Made by a program: the position numbers and the translations under genes
NCBI GenBank assembly: GCA_003560975.1
Contig: PWJA01000088.1
Location: 1 to 57,827 of the forward strand
Direction: 5' to 3'
Length of the DNA: 57,827 nt
Source of the DNA: Gammaproteobacteria bacterium
GTDB taxonomy: Bacteria; Pseudomonadota; Gammaproteobacteria; Xanthomonadales; Wenzhouxiangellaceae
Shown here: positions 48,509 to 57,827 of the stretch, in pieces
Numbering within the stretch: position 1 is the stretch's first letter
Layout: each line of letters starts with the position of its first letter
The notes under the pieces: model-generated
What the model was told of the DNA's origin: nothing
The model's database searches: none
The model's input: the letters and a program-made list of their open reading frames with translations, nothing else

Positions 48509-48629
48509 GTCCTGCCGGACGGGCTGCGCGGCCGAACCGAATACGAGGCAAAACCGGTGATCCACGACCCGAAGGCGAAGCGCTTTGCAGTAGCATGGCG
48601 GCTGGAATCGTAAACGGGTGACCACTGGC

Positions 48630-49838
48630 ATGGATCTGACGCCTTCCGGCAAAGCGCGCGAACTCCTCGAGCGCCTGCACCGTTTCGTGGCCGACGAGAT
48701 CGAGCCGATCGAGCCGCAGTGGCATCGACAGATGGCCACGCTGGACGATCCTTGGCAGGTCCTGCCCGTGATCGGGGAACTCAAGTCCAGGGCCAGAGAG
48801 CAGGGCCTGTGGAACCTGTTCCTGCCCGATGCGCAGCTCGGCCAGGGCCTGTCGGTGCTCGACTATGCGCCGCTGGCCGAGTGCATGGGTCGTTCGTTCA
48901 TCGCGCCGGAAATCTTCAACTGCAATGCGCCGGACACCGGCAACATGGAGGTGCTCTATCACTATGGCTCGGAGGCGCAGAAGAAGCGCTGGCTGGGGCC
49001 TCTCCTGGCCGGCGAGATTCGATCGGCGTTTTTCATGACCGAGCCGGACGTGGCCTCCTCGGATGCGACCAACATGGAAGCGACCGCGCAGGTCGAGGGC
49101 GATGAGGTGGTGCTCAACGGGCGCAAGTGGTGGTCGACCGGCCTGGGGCATCCGGATTGCCGGGTCGGCATCTTCATGGGGCTGACGGACCCGGAGGCCG
49201 ATCGCCATCACCGTCACTCCATGGTTCTGGTGCCGCTGGACGCCGCGGGCGTCAAGGTCGAGCGCATGCTCACCGCGATGAACATGCTCGACGCGCCGTA
49301 CGGACACGGTGAGGCCAGCTTCAGCGACGTGCGCCTGCCGGTCGATCACATCATCGCCGGCCCCGGGCGCGGATTCGAAATCGCCCAGGGGCGGCTCGGG
49401 CCGGGCCGCATCCATCACTGCATGCGTCTGATCGGCCTGGCCGAACACGCGCTGGCCCTGGCCTGCCGGCGGAGCCTGGAACGGACCGCCTTCGGCCGCC
49501 CGCTGGCCAAGCTGGGCGGGAATGCAGAGCGTATCGCCGAGGCCCGGATTGCCATCGAGCAGGCCCGGCTGCTGGTGCTGAAGGCGGCCTGGAGCCTGGA
49601 TCACCGCGGCATCCGCCGGTCCATGAGCGAGGTCTCGCAGATCAAGGTGGCGGTGCCGCGCATGGCCCAGGAAGTGATCGATCTGGCCATCCAGCTGCAC
49701 GGCGGGGCGGGGGTATCGAACGACTTCCCGCTCGCCGCCGCCTGGACCGCGGCGCGCTCGCTGCGCCTGGCCGATGGTCCCGACGAGGTTCACCGGGGCC
49801 TGATTGCGCGCCTGGAACTGGCCCAGTACCGCCAGTAA
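48630..49838 (+). CDS. Acyl-CoA dehydrogenase (ACAD11-like)
   Basis: 402 residues from ATG 48630 (GTG at 48618 possible). FFMTEPDVASSDATNMEATA is the FAD-contact motif, followed by GRKWWSTG, ERTAFGRPLAKLGGNAERIAEAR and the C-terminal helical domain ending LADGPDEVHRGLIARLEL. Where many ACADs have a catalytic Glu near IQLHGGAGV, this one resembles the long-chain/ACAD11 class with QLHGGAGVSNDFPLA. It sits 72 bases ahead of an APH-like kinase gene, the fusion partner of ACAD10/11 in vertebrates. Substrate inferred only. Confidence 0.92.
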   Translation: MDLTPSGKARELLERLHRFVADEIEPIEPQWHRQMATLDDPWQVLPVIGELKSRAREQGLWNLFLPDAQLGQGLSVLDYAPLAECMGRSFIAPEIFNCNAPDTGNMEVLYHYGSEAQKKRWLGPLLAGEIRSAFFMTEPDVASSDATNMEATAQVEGDEVVLNGRKWWSTGLGHPDCRVGIFMGLTDPEADRHHRHSMVLVPLDAAGVKVERMLTAMNMLDAPYGHGEASFSDVRLPVDHIIAGPGRGFEIAQGRLGPGRIHHCMRLIGLAEHALALACRRSLERTAFGRPLAKLGGNAERIAEARIAIEQARLLVLKAAWSLDHRGIRRSMSEVSQIKVAVPRMAQEVIDLAIQLHGGAGVSNDFPLAAAWTAARSLRLADGPDEVHRGLIARLELAQYRQ

Positions 49839-49910
49839 GCTGAGTATGCGGCCGTTTTTTCGCATGGCCTTCGAACGGCCGCCCTGCCCACCCGACCATG
49901 GTGACCGAGC

Positions 49911-50987
49911 ATGACCGAGCCCCGATTGATTGATCAGCCCAGGGCCTTGCGCGCCGAGGACGGCTTCGATGTCGAAGCGGTCGATGCCTGGCTGAAGGAG
50001 CGCATGGACGGTCTCGAAGGAACCCCGGCCGTCGAGCAGTTCGCGCGCGGAGCATCCAATCTCACCTACCGCCTGCGCTATTCCAGTCGCGACCTGATTC
50101 TGCGCCGCCCGCCTCCCGGAACGAAGGCCAAGTCGGCCCACAACATGGTTCGCGAATACAAGGTCCAGAAGGCGCTCAAGCCGGTTTTTCCCTACGTTCC
50201 CGAGATGCTGGCCCTGTGCACCGACGCCGACGTGATCGGCTCGGACTTCTACGTCATGGAACGACTGGAAGGCATCATCCTGCGTGCCAACCTGCCCGAC
50301 GGGATGGTTCTGGAGCCCGGCGATGCCCGACGCCTTGCCACCGCCGCGATCGATCGGCTGATCGACCTGCACCAGGTGGACGTGGCCCAGGCAGGACTGG
50401 ACAAGCTTGGCAAGGGCGCCGGCTACAACCGCCGCCAGATCGAGGGCTGGTCGGAGCGTTTCCGGCGCGCGCGCACCTGGAACGTGTTGCCCGGTCGCTA
50501 CGTCATGAACTGGCTGGCAGAGCGGGTCCCCGAGGAAAAAGCCATCCGGGTGATCCACGGCGACTATCGCTTCGACAACCTGGTCCTGGACCCGGATGAC
50601 CCGATGAACATCATCGGCGTACTGGACTGGGAACTGGCGACCCTGGGGGATCCGCTGATGGATCTGGGCAATTCCATGGCCTACTGGGTTCAGGCCGATG
50701 ACGAGAAGTATTTCAAGGGCTTCCGGCGCCAGCCCACCCATTTGCCGGGCATGATGACGCGCGCCGAGGTCGTCCGGTATTACTGCGAACGCACGGGATT
50801 CAGGCCGGATTCCTGGGCCTTTTACGAGGTCTACGGCCTGTTCCGTCTGGCCGTGATCGCCCAGCAGATTTACTACCGCTACCACCACAATCAGACCCGC
50901 AACCCGCAGTTTCGGCACTTCTGGGTGGCGGTGAACTACCTGTTGTGGCGCTGCCGAAGAATCATCCGTCGAGCCGGGTCGGATTGA
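49911..50987 (+). CDS. APH-family phosphotransferase (ACAD-linked kinase)
   Basis: 358 residues. FARGASNLTYRLRY is the nucleotide-binding start, H216-G-D218 in HGDYRFDNL the catalytic loop and D239 in VLDWELATLGDPLMDLGN the metal site. Such aminoglycoside-phosphotransferase-like kinases paired with acyl-CoA dehydrogenases are thought to phosphorylate 4-hydroxyacyl-CoA. It lies downstream of the dehydrogenase gene and three bases before the PH-domain gene; the three may be co-transcribed. Confidence 0.92.
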   Translation: MTEPRLIDQPRALRAEDGFDVEAVDAWLKERMDGLEGTPAVEQFARGASNLTYRLRYSSRDLILRRPPPGTKAKSAHNMVREYKVQKALKPVFPYVPEMLALCTDADVIGSDFYVMERLEGIILRANLPDGMVLEPGDARRLATAAIDRLIDLHQVDVAQAGLDKLGKGAGYNRRQIEGWSERFRRARTWNVLPGRYVMNWLAERVPEEKAIRVIHGDYRFDNLVLDPDDPMNIIGVLDWELATLGDPLMDLGNSMAYWVQADDEKYFKGFRRQPTHLPGMMTRAEVVRYYCERTGFRPDSWAFYEVYGLFRLAVIAQQIYYRYHHNQTRNPQFRHFWVAVNYLLWRCRRIIRRAGSD

Positions 50988-50990
50988 GCC

Positions 50991-51584
50991 ATGCCTGCGG
51001 AATCCGACAACGATTTCTGTTCACCCGCCGACTGGTCGCGACCGGATGGCGCGCCCGACCGTTTCAGCAACGAAGCGCTGACCCTGGATCGGTTGCCGGA
51101 GTATCGCCGGGTCGAACTGGAACCGGTCTCGCGGCGTTTCGCCCCGTACGCGGTGCTTTCTTCGAGCGTGTTCTGGCTGATCGTCATCGCCGCCTCGCTG
51201 ATCGGACCGCGCCTGCCGTTTGTCGAACTCGAGCTGCCGCGCTGGTTGCCGGTTCTGCCGGCTTTGGCAGCGGCCTGGTTCGGCCTGATCGCCTTTCTGG
51301 ATGCTCGCCGGCGCGGCTGGGCGCTGCGCGAACACGATCTGATCTACCGCTCCGGCCTGATCTGGCAGCGAACGGCGATTCTGCCGTTTTGTCGGATTCA
51401 GCATGTGGAAACGGCCTCCGGGCCGCTGGAGCGTCTGTTCGGGCTGATGCGGGTCAAGTGTTTTACCGCCGGGGGCATGGCGGCCGATCTGAGCGTGGAG
51501 GGGCTGGACCAGGAGTCGGCACGTCGAGTCCGCCAGCACCTGCTCGAGCAAATCCGCGACGGTGACGACGAGGCCGGGGAGTGA
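50991..51584 (+). CDS. Membrane PH-domain protein (YdbS-like)
   Basis: 197 residues. Two transmembrane helices (about 52-66 and 81-100) precede a bacterial PH (bPH2) domain with RRRGWALREHDLIYRSGLIWQRTAILPFCRIQHVETASGPLERLFGL, the YdbS signature. Its stop overlaps the start of the following larger homologue (GTGA). YdbS/YdbT pairs are widespread inner-membrane proteins of unknown function, tied in some bacteria to antibiotic or alkaline stress tolerance. Confidence 0.9.
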   Translation: MPAESDNDFCSPADWSRPDGAPDRFSNEALTLDRLPEYRRVELEPVSRRFAPYAVLSSSVFWLIVIAASLIGPRLPFVELELPRWLPVLPALAAAWFGLIAFLDARRRGWALREHDLIYRSGLIWQRTAILPFCRIQHVETASGPLERLFGLMRVKCFTAGGMAADLSVEGLDQESARRVRQHLLEQIRDGDDEAGE

Positions 51585-53083
51585 AGCCGGACGCTGACTG
51601 GCAGCGGCTGAGTCCGCTGGCCCTGGTCTTTTTGATCGTCAGCGGCCTGCAGCGCCAGGTGCGCGAGAATCTGTTCCTGTTCGCCGGGGCCGGGGCCGGG
51701 GCGGCCTTTACCGACTGGCTGGGCGTGCGCGAGCTGCTGTTGATCGTGCTGGTATTCGTACTGATCTCGACCCTCGGCGCCATGATCTACCATCGTCGCT
51801 TCCGCTTCCGGCTCGAGGCCGACGCGGTGCGCGTGCGCCGCGGGCTGATCGAGCAGAAGGAGCTTCGGGTCCGCTTTGATCGAGTCCAGAACATCCAGCT
51901 CGGGCAGCCGTTCTACTACCGGCCTTTCGGCCTGGTGCGCTTCAGTCTGCAAACGCCGGGTGCCGCCGACAAGGAGGTGGAACTGCCCGGCATTCCCCGG
52001 GCGCTGGCCGAGACCATGCGCGACCGGATCAGTGCGGTACGCGCTTCCGGTCCCGCGGCCGACGACCAGGAACACCCCGGCCCGGCCGCGGACGCATCCA
52101 CCTTGTTTGCCGCCTCACCGGGGCGGCTGTTTCTGCACGGCCTGTCGAGCAACCAGGTGTGGGTGATCGCCGGGCTGTTTTTCTACCTTGGCGGCAATCT
52201 GCTCGAGCGGTTCGGCGAGCGCATGGAGACCTGGATGGAGAGCGCGGTCGACAGCGCTGAAGCGCTGGTCATCCCCGGTCCCTCCTGGCTCATGGGGCTG
52301 ACGGTGTTGCTCGTCTTTTTGCTGTTGTTGTTCGCTTTGTCGGGGCTGCTGGCGCTGGCGCGTTTCTGGAGGTTTGAACTGTTCGAGCGAGACGACCGTC
52401 TGGTCGCGACCGCCGGTTTGTTCGATCGAAGAGAACAGACCGTGCGCCGCAACAAGGTGACCGGCGTGATGCTGCGTCAGTCCGCCGTGGGTCGCGTACT
52501 TGGCTGCTGGAGCCTGCTGGTGCGCCAGACGCGCAGTTCCGATGAGGATGTCACGGCGAGCCGCAACGCATTCGTGTTGCCGGGGCTGCGGTCCGGCGAC
52601 CTGACGCTCAGCGCGACGCTGTTGCCGGGGCTGGACTGGGCGCGAGAGTTCCACGGCATCAGCCCGCGTTTCCGGCAGTTTGCCTGGTCGCGCCTGCTGC
52701 TGGGCCTGGTCGCCGCGCTGGCGCTGCTGGCCCTCATCCTCGGGCCGGCCCACTGGAGCCTGGTGGGGATTGCGTTGCTGGCGGCGCTGGCGGTGCCCGC
52801 GCTGCACTTGCGCTTCCGTCAGTGGGGCTGGGCGCGGCAGGAACGGATGCTGTGGGTTCGGCGCGGTCTGCTCGGCCGACGCTTCGACGGGTTCGATCTG
52901 GAGAAAGTGCAGCAGGCGCGCGTGACCAGCAGTCCCTACCAGCGTCGCCACGACCTGGTCAGCCTGGAACTGGTGCTGCCGCATGGTTCGATCAGCTTGC
53001 CGTTCCTGCCCGAGGCCGATGCCGCTGGCCTGGCCAACCTGGCCGTAACCGCGGCGGAAATGGCCCATGCGCACCGGGTCTAG
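51581..53083 (+). CDS. Membrane PH-domain protein (YdbT-like)
   Basis: 500 residues, GTG start overlapping the previous stop. Three bPH2 repeats are recognisable: LEADAVRVRRGLIEQKELRVRFDRVQNIQLGQPFYYRPFGLVRFSLQTPG near 75-120, DDRLVATAGLFDRREQTVRRNKVTGVMLRQSAVGRVLGCWSLL near 270-310, and RRGLLGRRFDGFDLEKVQQARVTSSPYQRRHDLVSLEL near 430-460. They alternate with membrane helices. Likely forms a complex with the upstream YdbS-like protein. Confidence 0.9.
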   Translation: MKPDADWQRLSPLALVFLIVSGLQRQVRENLFLFAGAGAGAAFTDWLGVRELLLIVLVFVLISTLGAMIYHRRFRFRLEADAVRVRRGLIEQKELRVRFDRVQNIQLGQPFYYRPFGLVRFSLQTPGAADKEVELPGIPRALAETMRDRISAVRASGPAADDQEHPGPAADASTLFAASPGRLFLHGLSSNQVWVIAGLFFYLGGNLLERFGERMETWMESAVDSAEALVIPGPSWLMGLTVLLVFLLLLFALSGLLALARFWRFELFERDDRLVATAGLFDRREQTVRRNKVTGVMLRQSAVGRVLGCWSLLVRQTRSSDEDVTASRNAFVLPGLRSGDLTLSATLLPGLDWAREFHGISPRFRQFAWSRLLLGLVAALALLALILGPAHWSLVGIALLAALAVPALHLRFRQWGWARQERMLWVRRGLLGRRFDGFDLEKVQQARVTSSPYQRRHDLVSLELVLPHGSISLPFLPEADAAGLANLAVTAAEMAHAHRV

Positions 53084-53108
53084 AGCGGCCGGCGGCGGCC
53101 CCCCTGCG

Positions 53109-53117
53109 TGCTAAAAT
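53109..53117 (+). promoter_or_regulatory. Extended -10 for prpBC
   Basis: TGC followed by TAAAAT, 34 bases before the prpB ATG. Confidence 0.4.
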
Positions 53118-53150
53118 CGGGCGCGAAGGGTTGATCTGGGAAGAGGTGTC

Positions 53151-54032
53151 ATGTCGCGATCGTCTGCGGGCTCGAGGTTTCGAGCGCTGGTGGCTGAGCA
53201 GCCGCCGGTGCAAATCGTTGGAACGGTGAATGCCTACAGTGCGCTGCTGGCAGAAAATGCCGGGCACAAGGCCATTTATCTCTCGGGCGCCGGGGTGGCC
53301 AATGCCTCGCTCGGCCTTCCCGATCTGGGGATCAGCCAACTTGCCGATGTTGCCGAAGACGCGCGCCGCATCACCGCGATTTGCGATCTGCCGCTGCTGG
53401 TCGACGTGGATACCGGCTGGGGCGGTGCCTTCAACATCGCGCGCACCGTGCGCGAGATGGAGCGGGCCGGCGTGGCCGCGATCCACATGGAGGATCAGGT
53501 GCAGGCGAAACGCTGCGGCCATCGTCCGAACAAGGCGCTGGTCAGCACCGGGGAAATGGTCGACCGGGTCTGCGCCGGGATCGATGCGCGCACCGACGAG
53601 AGTTTCGTGTTCATGGCGCGCACCGACGCGCATGCTTCCGAAGGCATGACGGCTGCGGTCGATCGGGCCAACGCCTACGTGGAAGCCGGCGCCGACATGA
53701 TCTTTGCCGAGGCACTGCATACGCTGGAAGAATTCAGCGCCTTCACCCGTCAGGTGCCGGCCCCGGTGCTGGCCAATATCACCGAGTTCGGCAAGACGCC
53801 GCTGTTCAGCGTCAGCGAACTGGCGGGAGCGAACATCGCCATGGTGCTGTACCCGCTGACCGCTTTTCGGGCCATGAACCAGGCGGCCTTGCGGGTCTAC
53901 CAGGCGGTCGCCCGCGACGGTCATCAGCGCAGCGTGATCGACGACATGCAAACCCGCGACGAACTCTACGAGATCCTCGGATACCACGACTACGAAAACA
54001 AGCTCGACCAACTGTTCAGCAAGGAGTCCTGA
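53151..54032 (+). CDS. prpB: 2-methylisocitrate lyase
   Basis: 293 residues, isocitrate-lyase superfamily. [16 protein letters not shown] near 45-60, VDVDTGWGG at 84-92 (metal Asp) and the catalytic C122 in KRCGH (120-124) are present. It cleaves 2-methylisocitrate to pyruvate and succinate in propionyl-CoA breakdown. ATG at 53151 follows GGGAAGAGG. The stop abuts the prpC start. Confidence 0.95.
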   Translation: MSRSSAGSRFRALVAEQPPVQIVGTVNAYSALLAENAGHKAIYLSGAGVANASLGLPDLGISQLADVAEDARRITAICDLPLLVDVDTGWGGAFNIARTVREMERAGVAAIHMEDQVQAKRCGHRPNKALVSTGEMVDRVCAGIDARTDESFVFMARTDAHASEGMTAAVDRANAYVEAGADMIFAEALHTLEEFSAFTRQVPAPVLANITEFGKTPLFSVSELAGANIAMVLYPLTAFRAMNQAALRVYQAVARDGHQRSVIDDMQTRDELYEILGYHDYENKLDQLFSKES

Positions 54033-55154
54033 ATGAGCGAAAAGAAAACCGGAGCCGGACTGAGAGGGCAGTCAGCCGGACAGACCTCGATCTGCACCGT
54101 GGGTGCGGCCGGCAACAGCCTGCGCTACCGTGGCTACGCGGTCGATGATCTGGCCGACAACGCCAGTTTCAACGAAGTCGCTCATCTGATCCTGAAAGGG
54201 CACCTGCCCAACGCCGACGAGCTTGCCGCCTACAGCGAGCGTCTGCGATCCCTGCGCGGGCTGCCTTCGGCGCTCAGGGAGGTGCTCGAACGGATCCCGG
54301 CCTCGGCCCATCCCATGGACGTGCTGCGCACCGGCTGCTCGTTCCTCGGCAACCTCGAGCCGGAGTCGGATTTCAGTCAGCAACAGGACGTGGCCGACCG
54401 CCTGCTGGCGTCGTTTCCGTCCATGATCACCTACTGGTACCGCTACAGCCACGACGGCGTTCGCATCGACGTCGAAACCGACGACGAGGGCATCGGCGGT
54501 CATTTCCTGCACCTGCTGCGGGGCGAAAAACCCAACCAACTGCACGCGCGGGTCATGGACGTCTCGCTGATCCTCTATGCCGAACACGAGTTCAACGCCT
54601 CGACCTTCACCGCCCGGGTCTGCGCCTCGACCCTGTCGGATCTGCATTCCTGCGTGACCGGGGCGATCGGCTCGCTGCGCGGTCCGCTGCACGGCGGGGC
54701 CAACGAGATGGCCATGGCCATGATCGAAAAATACGACTCCGCCGAGCAGGCCCGTGAGGACGTGTTGCGCATGCTGGCAGCCAAGGAAAAGATCATGGGT
54801 TTCGGTCATGCCGTGTATCGCGAGAAGGATCCGCGCAACGCCATCATCCGCGAGTGGTCGCGCAAGCTCGCCGACGACGTCGACGACACGGTCTTGTTCG
54901 CGGTCTCCGAGGCGGTCGAGAAGACCATGTGGGAGGAAAAGAGGCTGTTCGCCAACGCCGACTTCTACCATGCCTCGGCCTACCATTTCATGGGCATCCC
55001 GACCAGTCTGTTCACGCCCATCTTCGTGATGTCGCGGGTGACCGGCTGGTGCGCCCACGTCATGGAGCAGCGCGCCAACAATCGCATCATCCGGCCGGGC
55101 GCGGAGTACATCGGCCCGGACGACCGTCGCGTGCCGGCCATCGATCAGCGCTGA
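54033..55154 (+). CDS. prpC: 2-methylcitrate synthase
   Basis: 373 residues, citrate-synthase fold. The catalytic triad is H220 (in LHGGANE), H259 (in GFGHAVYR) and D310 (in NADFYHA). The short length and the GYAVDDLADNASFNEVAHLILKG N-terminal pattern fit type 2 methylcitrate synthase. Condenses propionyl-CoA with oxaloacetate. Immediately downstream of prpB; no prpD or acnD-prpF follows, and the next gene, metH, is convergent. Confidence 0.95.
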   Translation: MSEKKTGAGLRGQSAGQTSICTVGAAGNSLRYRGYAVDDLADNASFNEVAHLILKGHLPNADELAAYSERLRSLRGLPSALREVLERIPASAHPMDVLRTGCSFLGNLEPESDFSQQQDVADRLLASFPSMITYWYRYSHDGVRIDVETDDEGIGGHFLHLLRGEKPNQLHARVMDVSLILYAEHEFNASTFTARVCASTLSDLHSCVTGAIGSLRGPLHGGANEMAMAMIEKYDSAEQAREDVLRMLAAKEKIMGFGHAVYREKDPRNAIIREWSRKLADDVDDTVLFAVSEAVEKTMWEEKRLFANADFYHASAYHFMGIPTSLFTPIFVMSRVTGWCAHVMEQRANNRIIRPGAEYIGPDDRRVPAIDQR

Positions 55155-55188
55155 AGCCGCCCCGAATCAGCGAAAGCGCCTCGCTCCT

Positions 55189-57827
<2,639 letters not shown>

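Noticed and set aside
48483-48509. GGDEF I-site in the TPR-diguanylate cyclase
   Set aside because: The residues five before GGEEF (around PEHALIGRI) contain no RxxD.

Overview
The window is chromosomal DNA of a GC-rich Gram-negative bacterium, coding on both strands almost without gaps; no intergenic stretch exceeds about 300 bases. Gene content and order (ypjD/corB divergent from ffh, then rpsP-rimM-trmD-rplS, plus hslR, uup, slyD, rimB/rimK, prpB-prpC, metH) point to a gammaproteobacterium. By general resemblance I would place it near the Xanthomonadales/Wenzhouxiangellaceae-like lineages, but that is inference. I saw no tRNA or rRNA gene, CRISPR array, insertion sequence or prophage.

Layout. 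1-4.5 kb: a cut-off receiver-domain protein, a large secreted AsmA/YdbH-like protein, a CorB/CorC-type transporter and a CcsA-like membrane protein. 4.6-8.1 kb: translation and targeting block (ffh, rpsP, rimM, trmD, rplS) closed by a strong terminator. 8.2-10 kb: a DUF4442 hotdog protein and a bactofilin/M23 endopeptidase pair (cell shape). 10.2-14.7 kb: htpG, a NaChBac-like sodium channel, hslR and an MFS transporter. 14.7-19.9 kb: uup, then an Anbu-type proteasome-like locus (ATP-grasp, alpha-E and Anbu peptidase). 20-25.1 kb: P-type cation ATPase, slyD, a gamma-glutamylcyclotransferase-like protein and a RuBisCO-like protein. 25.2-31 kb: trpS, then a five-gene minus-strand operon joining a 2-oxoacid dehydrogenase (E1 alpha, E1 beta, E2) to rimB and rimK. 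31.2-35.5 kb: tryptophan 2,3-dioxygenase, a penicillin-acylase-family enzyme and a SecB-like protein.

35.6-43.4 kb is the most coherent accessory block. It holds a wax ester synthase/diacylglycerol acyltransferase, a TPR protein, a phasin-like protein, a 40-residue membrane peptide, a TetR regulator, an acyl-CoA-binding protein, a two-domain fatty acyl reductase-like SDR protein and a patatin-like lipase. Together these could make, coat, regulate and mobilise neutral lipid (wax ester/triacylglycerol) inclusions.

43.6-57.8 kb: peroxiredoxin (bcp), an unknown helical protein, typA, a TPR-GGDEF cyclase, an acyl-CoA dehydrogenase paired with an APH-like kinase (resembling the two halves of vertebrate ACAD10/11), two bacterial PH-domain membrane proteins, prpB-prpC of the methylcitrate cycle, and the C-terminal part of cobalamin-dependent methionine synthase running off the right edge.

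The metabolic flavour is lipid and acyl-CoA centred: branched-chain or pyruvate dehydrogenase, propionyl-CoA disposal, acyl-CoA dehydrogenase and neutral-lipid storage. Function calls rest on motifs read in the translations; none was checked by database search.
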